Notes under the pieces: model-generated | Databases searched by the model: none | What the model was told of the DNA's origin: nothing | Seen by the model: only the letters and a program-made list of their open reading frames with translations | Shown: piece by piece, positions 55,301 to 64,000 of the stretch | Numbering within the stretch: the stretch's first letter is position 1 | Layout of the letters: every line of letters begins with the position of its first letter | Origin: Cricetomys ansorgei | Lineage: Eukaryota; Chordata; Mammalia; Rodentia; Nesomyidae | DNA: 64,000 nucleotides | NCBI GenBank assembly: GCA_026225945.1 | Contig: JAMJFZ010000165.1 | Span: 283,501-347,500, forward strand | Reading direction: 5' to 3' | Made by a program: the position numbers and the translations under genes

Positions 55301-55869
55301 TGAAGGACATTCATGCTAAAATTTCACATCACCAAATTAAAAATAAACTATTTATCTGAACGTTCCAGAACTCGAGTAGAGAGACAGATTTCTCAAATAG
55401 GCCAGCCCTGCGTGGCATGATCAGGAAGGTTCCCTCTGCCTTACCTCTTACACAAAAAGGCTACCTGAAGTAACCTGATGTTGACGAACCAATTATTTTT
55501 CTATTATTAAATTTCCTTGTCTTTGATTTACAAGGAAGGTAAGGAACCTTGAAATGACAAATCTTTCTTTTTTTTTTGTACTTTTTCTGGTTATAAAACC
55601 AACCTTTTCTGTTCTGCTCATTGGGAACACTTAACCGTGTTTTATAGAAATGAAGCGGTGCTTCATTACAGAATTGGAAAGAAATAGAAATGAAAATTAA
55701 GAAAACTCGTCCATTAGCAAGACAGAATGATAAGATTGTAAATCAGGAAGTAAAGGGAAAATGTGAATTATGGAACTCTTTGAAAGGTTCAGACACTGCC
55801 TGGCATCATATTCCTCCTGGCTCTAAATACAAGTCTGTTTTTTCCTCCAGAAAAACTAGTGCTTAACTT
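55301..55869. other. Intergenic stretch without recognised features
   Basis: AT-rich sequence between SINEs; no exon or motif that I can support. Confidence 0.5.
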
Positions 55870-56505
55870 GAAATTGGGGATTTGGTTTCATGGTAGAGCA
55901 CTTGCTCAGCATACAAGGGCTCCACATCACATAGGTGCAAAATGGTGGTGGTGGTGGTGGTGGCGATGATGATGATGATGATGATGATGCTGGCACACAC
56001 TTGTAATCCCAGAACTCTGGAGGCAGAAGCAGGAGGATCTTGAGTTCAAGCCAGTCTGGGCTACATAGTGAGATCCTGTCTCAAAAAATCTGAAGTAACA
56101 AATCTATCAGTTCCGCTACCATAATGATGTTTCATAGATGGTCCTCTTCTCTCCAAAAGGACCTGTCTTCTGTGTTTGCCTAATAAACCTACACATACGT
56201 GTCAGAGTTTCTCAGATGCTGCAATTGTGTGTCTGTTTGTTTTGGGCTTGGGGGCAAAGTTAGGTGTTGGATCTTCTGCCTTTTTTGTTTGTTTGTTTTG
56301 TTTAGATAGGGTCTCATGCAGTCTAGGCTGACCTTAAACTCAGTATGTAGCTGAGGATAATGAACTGTTTCTACTGCCTCAGCCTCTCAAGTGCTGTGAT
56401 CACGGGTATGCACCACTACACCAAGTATTTATGGTGCAGGAAGCCAGATTTTTTTATGCATGCCAGGCAAGCACTTTACCGATTGAGCTACAACCCCATC
56501 TAAAG
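55870..56505. repeat. Two ID-B1 composites in opposite orientation
   Basis: Plus ID 55873-55945 with (GGT)n(GAT)n linker joined to B1 55985-56095. Then minus B1 56283-56430 joined to minus ID 56430-56505. ID plus B1 in this order is the B4 layout. Confidence 0.7.
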
Positions 56506-56784
56506 AATCAGTTCTAATACAGATTCAGCACGGGCATTAGGAGAGGCATCCTGGGAAAGCATTGCACATTAGTGTGCACATGGGACTCTCGAGAGAGACT
56601 TGCTGAGGGTTGACTCTTTTTATTTCTAGTATCTGTGAATGCTTTTGAGAAACAGTTGGTACTCCATGGCTAAAATGGTACTGAATGGCTAAAATTTAAT
56701 TTCCATTTTCATGTATTTACTAAATAAATAGTCCCTAATGTGCTCACAGCGCTATGGGAACAGAGAGAGATTTAATTCAGGAAT

Positions 56785-56945
56785 AAAACGTGTGTGCGGT
56801 GCACGCCTGTGATCTCAGCACTGGGAGGTGGAGGCAGGAGCATCAGAAGTTCATCTTGGCCCAAGATGTGAACTACATAGAAAGTTTGGGGCTACTTTGA
56901 ACTACATGAGGCTTTGTCTAGAAAAAACAAACAAACAAACAAAAA
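56785..56945 (+). repeat. B1 SINE
   Basis: GTGCACGCCTGTGATCTCAGCACTGGGAGG body and an (AAAC)n tail. 56946-57165 is A-rich, including (AAAAC)n near 57121-57150. Confidence 0.75.
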
Positions 56946-57169
56946 ACAAAAACACTGTAAGCATACAAACCTGTAAATAGATAAATTTTATTTTTAAAAA
57001 TAAGGGGAACCTGGTGCGGCGTGTGGGGAGAGTGGGGGGAAGGAGTTAGGAGCGGATGTGTCTAAACCGCAATGTCTACATATTAGCAATGTAAAACAAC
57101 AACAAAAAGGTGTTCTGTTTAAAAAAAACAAAACAAAACAAAACAAAAAACCCCAGGAATACGGACTAT

Positions 57170-57900
57170 GGCTTCTCCTGTAAACGGCAAGGTAACCGGG
57201 ACACCGGGCTCCGCCCTCTCTGCTCGGAGCCCGCCCCCATCGACAGGCTCAGGTCCTTCTACTTTGGTCTTGTCCGGAGAGCGAAAGCGAGCGCTCTCGG
57301 GAGAAACTCGGGCCGGCGGCGGTCGATTAATCAGGCCTCAGAAAGATGGCGTCCTCGGAGCAGGCAGAGCAGCCGAGCCAGGTGAGGGGAGTGGGCTGCC
57401 CCGCCGCGACTGGCAGGGATCGGACCGGAGCGGTGCTCGGCGCGCGGCTGGCAGCGGGCCGGGGACCCCGAGTCCTCGGAGCTGGGGACCCCGACTTCGT
57501 TTCTCCTCCGGGCCCCGCCCCTCTCGGGGTCCTCCCCGCCGGCTCCTCCCCCGGCGACCCCTCGCTCTCCACATTCCGGAGTCGGGGTCTCGACGGCGGC
57601 CTCGGGCCCCCGCTTCCGGCCCGGCGGCTCCGCGGAGCCCGCTGGACTTGGTCGGGGAGGGTGGCGGGCCCCGGGCAGGTCCGCTGCCCACAGACGTGAG
57701 GGCCTGCTGGAGCAGAGGTGGGCGAGCTCGGTGGGACCCGGCTGTCCCCGTCCCTGCTCCTCGAGTGCCGGCAGCCTGCTCTTCAGTCACCTTGGGGCTC
57801 CCCTCGCCAAGTTGGGGGTCGCTCCGAGGACCCCTCCTCTCTCCGTGCCTTCGCAGAAAGGGGACGTGCTGTAAATAAATAACACGCCACCGAGCTTTTG
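57170..57900 (+). promoter_or_regulatory. Pex14: Pex14 CpG island promoter
   Basis: CpG-rich, with GC boxes (CCGCCC and CGCCCCC near 57211-57240) and no TATA box; it spans exon 1 and the first 0.5 kb of intron 1. A YY1-like AAGATGGCG overlaps the start codon (57344-57352). Confidence 0.75.
57346..57381 (+). CDS. Pex14: Peroxin-14, coding exon 1 (gene continues beyond window)
   Basis: Twelve codons, MASSEQAEQPSQ, identical to the human PEX14 N-terminus, with donor gtgagg. PEX14 is the peroxisomal membrane docking protein that receives the PEX5-cargo complex. Only exon 1 is present; the next exon should begin with PSSTPGSEN and is not seen before the window ends. Identification rests on the 12-residue match, the CpG promoter and gene order next to Dffa. 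Confidence 0.88.
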
Positions 57901-58129
57901 GCCGATCCAACCCTCGTTTCTCTGGGTTTGGTTTTCGTGGTCAAAGACTCCCCTCCGCGAACCAAATCCCGCTTCGGTGACGCGCCTGCCAGGGCCAGTG
58001 TGGGTGCTAGGTAGTGACGATACCCTCTGGAGGGGTTTATGATCCAGAGGTGGAGTGGGCTGAGGAAGGATGCTGGGAGACGGCCCTTTTGCTGCTTGTG
58101 TGCTGTCGCGCACAGGACAAATTATGTCT

Positions 58130-58300
58130 ACTTTAAAATTTTGTTTATTTTTGTGTACATGCGCACGCCGTGGTGCTGCTGGGAGTCAGAGGACAACTTT
58201 TCAGGAGTCGGTCCTCTCCTTCCACCATGTGGATCTCGGAGATGGAACTCGGGTCTTCAGGCTTGGCAGCAAACGCCTTGACCTGCTGAGGTCTCTACCC
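58130..58300 (-). repeat. B3 SINE
   Basis: TCCTTCCACCATGTGGATCTCGGAGATGGAACTCGGGTCTTCAGGCTTGGCAGCAAACGCC is the reversed B3 body. Confidence 0.8.
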
Positions 58301-59149
58301 TTTGTAAAGGGGAGAAGTGGGTAGCAAGGTTTTGTAACGTGGCCTAAATCATGTGCACCATTGAGCCTCGGTTTCAGCCCACGCTGTATGTGACTCCACT
58401 AGTTGGATATCTGTGTTTAAATCTAATTAGGATAGACCTAGGAAGAAAGAAGAAATTAGCTTGGGCATCTCATCATTCATCTCTCACCTCCTTGAAGCAC
58501 CTCTAAGAGTTTTCAGCCACTCAATACTTCCTCCCTAGGCAGAGGACTACCACTTAGTATTTCTTACTGTCTCACTATTGGTCATAAGTCAATTAGAGGA
58601 CTCACACTGAAAGGAGTCGGACACTTAGATTAGTAGTGTGAGTGATTCAGGATAGTGCATGTGTTGTAATTGGAAACAATTAGGAATGATTCTGGGCTTC
58701 TCACTGCCCAGAGTTCTGGACTCCGGCGTGTCTGAAAGAGGGATCCTCCTTTCCTGCGTTATCCCCCCTAGTTTGCTACACTGCCCTGGTGCCTCTGTGT
58801 CTGAATTTTTCTGAACTGTCTAGGAATGGGATTGAAATGTGTCCGCAGCTTCTGATTCCTCCAGGACACTTTCCAGTTTTATGAAGGGTGCTGAAGTGTT
58901 TCCACTTGGAGCCCTTGGTGTGCTTAAGGATTCTTTTGTTTCCGGGGACTGACCTCTTTGTACCTGTGGAAAGGGTCAGGCTAGATCTTTTAGGGTTTGG
59001 CCAGGGCTTGTTTGTTTTAACTCTGCTTCTCCTTTGCCCTCCTTTCCAAAGCTGATAGAGATGGGATTGCATCAGAGTGTGCTGGCAGCCTGGGGAGAAG
59101 TTGAACTCTTCTTGTCCTGTTCTCTGTCACTATCCAACAATGAGCTGCG

Positions 59150-59151
<2 letters not shown>

Positions 59152-59195
<44 letters not shown>
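59152..59195. repeat. (CA)n microsatellite
   Basis: About 21 CA units, next to a reversed B1 remnant. Confidence 0.95.
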
Positions 59196-59196
<1 letters not shown>

Positions 59197-60850
59197 CACT
59201 TTGTAGCCCAGGCAGGTTTAAACTTGGGATCTTCTGCCTCAGCTTCCTGAGTGCTGAGATTACAGGCATGCACCACTGTTCTAGGCTTAAGTGCACTTAA
59301 ACATCCCTTGTCTATTTATCTGTTTTGAGATAGCAGCTCATATCAACCAAGTGGCTTTGAGCTTTATGTGGTTGAGGATGACCCTGAACTTCTGATCCTC
59401 CTGCCTCCACCTCACAAGTGGTGAGACTTATGTGCCACAAGAGGATTGGTGATAGATTGAATAGATTGAACCTCGTGTATGCTACGCAGGCTTCCTACCA
59501 ACTGAGCTACATCCCCAGCCTCAATTTTAATTAAAAATATTTAAATTAATTAATTGATTGATTATTTTTCTGAGACATAACCTTATTATATAGCCCTTAG
59601 CTGGCCGGGAACTGACTATATAGACCAAACTGATCTCAAACTCCAATGCTTCTGCCTCCTGGGTGATGAGATTAAAGGCATGTGCCATGGGGCTGGATGG
59701 CTTAGTGGTTAAGAGCATTGGCTGCTCTTCCAGAGGACCTGGGTTCAATTCTCATCACCCAGTGGCAGCTCACGACTGTCTGTAGCGCCATCTCTAGGGG
59801 ACCCAACACCCCACGCAGGCATCCACACGCCTGAAATAAAAATAAGTCAGTCAGTCATTTGCCACTGTGCCCAGCTGTTAATTTATGTGTGTTCATTTAT
59901 GTGTGCGTGTGTGTGTAGGCCAGAGGTCAAGCTGTCTCTCTCAGAAATAGGCCAGAGATCAGAGGTGTGTTCTTCTGTTCTTTATTTTCGTGTATGGGTG
60001 TTTTGTCTACATGTATGTCTGCATGTTCTTGGTGCCTGCAGGTGATAGAAGAGGGCTTCTTCACCTCTGGAACTGGAGTTACAGACTGTTGGGAGGCCCC
60101 ACATAGAGGCTGGGAATCACACCTGGCTCCTCTAGAACAGCCAGTGCTCTGAGCCGTGGAGCCTTCTTCTCCAGCCCCATACTCTTTACCTTATCCATTT
60201 ACGGTTTCTACCTTACTATTTGAGGCAGGGTCTCACTGAACCTGGAATTCATGGATTTGACTACATTGGCTGGCCAGTGAGCCCCGTTAAGTCCTCTCTC
60301 TTTGCATGTCCAGTGTTGGGATTACAGACATTTGTCTCTATGCTCCAATTTTATGTGGTTTCTAGGGGTTGAATATGCAGCAAACACCTTGCCTACTGAA
60401 CCATCTCTCCAGGCCCCTTAAATCTACTTAAAAAATTTCCCCCCAATTTTTATTGTGTGAGTGTGTATATGATGCACCTGTAATTGCAGGCAAGAGTGTA
60501 TCCCCATGTTTTATGGAGGTAATATGACAGCTCCATGGGGCTCGGTCAACCCTTCACCTTTATGTGGGTTCTGGGATCACTGTCAGGTTATCAGTGTCAT
60601 GTGACAAGTGCTTTTATCTTCTTGGAGGTATAGACAGCTCTAAGACTGTTTTTCTTTATTTTTGTAAACTTACTTAGTTTTTGTCTGTGTGTGTCTGTGT
60701 GGGTATGCACACACACGTGCAGGTACCTTAGGGTCCAGAAGAGTGTGTTGTGTCTCCTGGAGTTGGAGTTGTGAGCTGAAAGACATGGGTGCTGGGAACT
60801 AAACTGTTATGCTTTCGTAACCACCGAACCATCCATCCCTCTGGCCCACT
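59196..60850. repeat. SINE-dense block in Pex14 intron 1
   Basis: Minus B1 remnants 59196-59290 and 59320-59450 with minus ID-like 59455-59520; minus B1 59560-59690; plus B2 59690-59860; minus B2 59905-60178; minus RSINE-like 60215-60415; minus B3-like 60430-60625; minus B2 60660-60850. Confidence 0.65.
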
Positions 60851-61569
60851 CTTAAGTTTCGAGAGATCCAGTGCTCGCTGTGTTTGCCTGACATCTCTTC
60901 ATTTGAGCAAAGTGGTACTGAAAAGGCTGTTGAAAAATTCCCAAGCCTAGCCGCATGGTTTATAGACCCATGGGGCTGGACCAGTATTTGTGTATCACGG
61001 AAAGTTAGGTAGTTGGTTTCCAGAGATGAGTGAAGAGCTCTCTTTCCCTGAGAGACAGGATAAGGTGCTAAAGCCCTTGTGCCTCTCTGGCTTGGTATTC
61101 TAGCCAGTAGTCACCCGCTGTGACTATGATACTTAACTTTTTATCCTCTTTTCGGAATCTGTAAAGTAGGAAAACACTAAATGCCTACCTCATAGGTTGC
61201 TCTCAAGGTGAAGTGGGTGAATTTATGTAAAAGTGCTTAGATTACCTGACTCAAAGTATTGTACATTATTATTCCATTTAATAAATTCTGGACTGACTTG
61301 TACTCTTACACGGCTGGAAATCTTTCTTTAAGTCCCACCCCAGCGTTTGCTGTATGATTTTTTTTTGTATGTTGACCACTACCGTAGTGAAGTTACTCTT
61401 TTTTTTTTTTTTGAATTAATTTCTCTTGAAATGTGAAAAGATGTAACAAATGTCCATGATGAGTTCTGTGTTTATGTCAGCAGATCCTGCTTGCTCTTCC
61501 ATGATGGCAAAGTCTAGTTTTTGTAGTTTGTGTTTAAGACAGTTGTTGGAACTCCATTTTTTCTCCTTC

Positions 61570-61890
61570 ATATCCTGAGGCAGGAGGATATTGCGTTCTA
61601 AGCCAGCCTGACGCTTGCCACCAGGCAGGTCCTGGAACCCCCATGATGGAGGGAGAGAGCCAATCCTGCAAGCCGTTCACGGACACCTACCCCCCAGCAT
61701 AAATAAATACATGTGATAGAACTCCCCAAATGTAAAACCTTAAGTCTGAGCTACCTAAGGAGACTTTTAAAAAAATGACAGAGATAAGTGGTGTAGCACT
61801 TACCCAGAATGCAGGCTCGGGTTCTAGCCCCAGTGCTGCAAGAAGTCAGACAGCAGGACTCTTGGTTGTCAGGCTTGGAGGCCTCTCCTG
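61570..61890 (+). repeat. B-type and ID-like SINE remnants
   Basis: B1-like remnant near 61575-61620 with a short B2/B3-like remnant to about 61715, and an ID-like unit at 61782-61860 (GTAGCACTTACCCAGAATGC). 60851-61569 has no recognised feature. Confidence 0.45.
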
Positions 61891-61934
61891 GGCTCCTGAG
61901 GCTGCTGTTTATGTTTTCTTTTTCTTCTTTTCTT

Positions 61935-62578
61935 TTCTTTCTTATTTATGTATTATCTATTTAATGTGTCAGTGCTCTGTCTGCATGTACACCTGCACAC
62001 CAGAAGAGAGCATCAGATCCAATTATAGATCCATCTATAGTTGGAGCCACCATGTGGCTGCTGGGACTCGAACTCAAGACCTCTGGAAGAGCAGCCAGTG
62101 CTCTTAACCGCTGAGCCATCTCTCCAGCCCCCCATAGGATGTTTTCCATCTTGAGTTTTCAGATTTATTTTCACATGGAGTTAAATGTTTCTTGGATGAA
62201 GTTAGATTTCTAGAAGAAGTTAAACATTTCTCCTGAGCATATATAAGCAGCATTGTGTTCTCTGACTTGCATGGAGTCACACGGACAGACTTTTCATTGT
62301 TGGAGATAAGTTTGGCTAAGGTAGTGACTATCATATCACTATAGAAGGTAATTTTCTTTTTTTTTTTAAATGTTTTTTTTTAATTTTATGTGCATTGGTG
62401 TTTTTGCCTACATATGTGTCTGTGTGAGGGTGTTGGAACCCCTGGAACTGGAGTTACAGATAGTTGTGAGCTCCCATGTGGGTGCTGGGAATTGAACCTG
62501 GGTCCTCTTTTTTTTTTTAAAGAACAGCCAGTGCACTTAACCAGCCGTGGAGCCGTCTCCCCAGCCTCTGTAAGGTGA
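61935..62578 (-). repeat. Two B2 SINEs (61935-62135, 62365-62578), minus
   Basis: Both end in the reversed B2 head (GAGCCATCTCTCCAGCCCC and GAGCCGTCTCCCCAGCC). The second carries a T run inserted at about 62508-62518. The sequence between is unassigned. Confidence 0.9.
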
Positions 62579-62939
62579 TTTTCTAAATGAATGGCTTTCT
62601 TTGTAACTTTGCTAGTGTAGCTTTAGATTCGATATGTGACAAAGTTCTTTGTCTTTTAAACTTTACTGCAGAATTCTAGTAACTGTGGTGGTCCTTTAGT
62701 GAGTTTTGAGAAATTGTGATGTGCTCACGTATCTACCACCACGATCAAGATCAAAACATATCTCTCAGTGTTCTGTTCTTTCCAGGTGAACCTCTGCTTC
62801 TGGCTTCTATAGGTAATATTTTTCCTATAATTTTATATGCATGAGCTTATAAGCTACTCTTTCAGGCTTTTCTTGGTCATAATAACATTGGTGAAATTTG
62901 CCATCTTCTTTAATCTGTAAAACATTACTTCTCAAAACA

Positions 62940-63755
62940 CATCTGTTCATTTATGTGTATGTGGTGTGTGTGTGCACATGTGCCATGGCACGTGTAGAGA
63001 TCAGAGGACAATGTGTGGGAGCTGTTTCTCTCTTTCCACCATATTGGTCCTTGGGATTGAATTAAGGCCATCAGACTAAGAAAGGCAAGTATCTGCTGGG
63101 CCATTTTATCTTATTTTATCTTTGAGACAGAGTCTCTTTACATTGTCCTGGCTGTCCTGGAGCTCACTGTGTAGACCAGGCTGGCCCTGAACTCACAGCC
63201 TCTTGCCTCTGTCTTCTGAGTCTGCTTTATTTTTTAAATTGTGTGTGTGTGTGTGTATGTGTGTGTGTGTGTGTATACGCATGGTCTCTCTCACTTTCGT
63301 GCCCATATGTGGGTGCAGGTGCCTGTGGAGTCTAGGGCATCGGATCCTGGGAGCTGGGACCTAGGAGCTGTGGCTGCTGGTAGCCAACTTTGGGTTCTCT
63401 GTAAGAAGTATGTGCTCTTCACCTCTGAGCCGTTCTCTCCAGCCATCCATACTTATTCCTAGGGAGTAGTGCATTTCATAGTTGATCTGTACTCTAGTTG
63501 GTGAGCATTTGGGTTGTATTAGTTTTCTATTGCTCCAGAGCAGTATTAATTACAAAATTGGCAGGCTAAAAACAACATGCATTTCTTCTGTCTGTCTGTC
63601 TGCCTGTCTATTTGAGAAGGGTCTTTCCATTATGTAGCTCTTGTTGTCTTGGAGCTTGCTATGTAGATCAGGCTGGCCTTGAACTCCGCAGATCTGCCTG
63701 CCTTTGCCTTCAGAGTGCTGGGGTTAAAGGTTGCATCACCACACCGGCTCAACAT
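62940..63755 (-). repeat. B3, B1, B2 and B1 SINEs, minus
   Basis: B3 62940-63110; B1 63112-63228; B2 63236-63450 with a (GT)n tail; B1 63590-63755. 62579-62939 and 63756-64000 contain no supported feature. Confidence 0.8.
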
Positions 63756-64000
63756 GCATTTCTTAGCTCACAGTTTCACTGGAGACTCCGTCAAGACACA
63801 GCTGGGTTTTACCGTAAGGCAGTTCAGGTGTCTGTGGGGCTGTGGTCTAACCCAAAACCTAGTAGGAGAGCGATCAGTTTTCTTCTCAACTGGCAGACTA
63901 GGGAGCTCAGTTTGTTACTGCCAAAGTCAGCAAAAACAGACACCGTAGTCTCGTACTGGAACTACATGCATCCTGTCCCCTTTGGCATACTCTTGGCAGA

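Larger units (their letters stand above)
57382..64000 (+). other. Pex14: Pex14 intron 1 (partial)
   Basis: No further exon found. The first 0.5 kb is CpG island, 57900-58130 and 58301-59145 show nothing recognisable, and the rest is mostly SINEs. Confidence 0.75.

Noticed and set aside
57168..57878. 236-codon open frame MASPVNGK... across the Pex14 first exon
   Set aside because: It is in another frame from the Pex14 start, has Arg/Pro/Gly CpG-island composition and runs through the splice donor; a coincidence of high GC.
57338..57910. 190-codon minus frame opposite Pex14 exon 1
   Set aside because: Same CpG-island artefact, no recognised domain.
1..64000. CRISPR arrays, operons, prophage or bacterial mobile systems
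   Set aside because: The window is rodent nuclear DNA; regular repeats are SINEs and microsatellites.

Overview
This window is nuclear DNA of a muroid (mouse-like) rodent. B1, B2, B3, ID and B4/RSINE SINEs are everywhere, there is a rodent Lx-type L1 3' end, and ERV LTRs are present. The genes are vertebrate split genes with GT-AG introns. The order Pgd (+), Cenps (+), Cort (+), Dffa (-), Pex14 (+) is the known mammalian block (human 1p36.22, mouse distal chromosome 4). I cannot name the species. The C-terminus of Pgd (Tyr-Val-Val) and details of Cort do not match the mouse or rat proteins as I know them.

Layout. 1-17,400: Pgd, 13 coding exons that join to exactly 483 codons plus stop; only the 5' UTR start lies outside the window. 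17,400-21,890: intergenic, with SINEs, a long CTTT/CT tract and an LTR-like block. 21,890-32,270: Cenps (CENP-S/MHF1), CpG-island promoter, 5 coding exons, 136 residues. Its large introns carry a CA/TA tract and a minus-strand LTR. 34,200-36,090: Cort (preprocortistatin), 2 coding exons, with a one-base reading-frame break ahead of the mature peptide. 36,090-42,730: SINE-rich intergenic DNA. 42,730-51,700: Dffa (ICAD/DFF45) on the minus strand, 6 exons, 331 residues, both caspase sites present. 51,700-57,170: spacer with a solo LTR inserted in a TATC microsatellite. 57,170-64,000: Pex14 CpG island, coding exon 1 (12 residues) and the start of a long intron 1 running off the window.

The genes are not an operon and have unrelated jobs: NADPH production in the pentose phosphate pathway (Pgd), histone-fold kinetochore and Fanconi anemia DNA repair factor (Cenps), somatostatin-like neuropeptide (Cort), inhibitor and chaperone of the apoptotic nuclease CAD (Dffa), and peroxisomal import docking (Pex14).

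The observations most worth checking are the Cort frameshift, three ZNF143/THAP11-like promoter boxes at an exact 49-bp period in front of Dffa, a GC-AG intron in Pgd, a candidate Nrf2/MARE site in Pgd intron 1, and the LTR insertion in the TATC microsatellite. I found no convincing undescribed gene system; most unexplained open reading frames fall in SINEs or simple repeats. SINE boundaries are by eye and good to about 10-20 bp.
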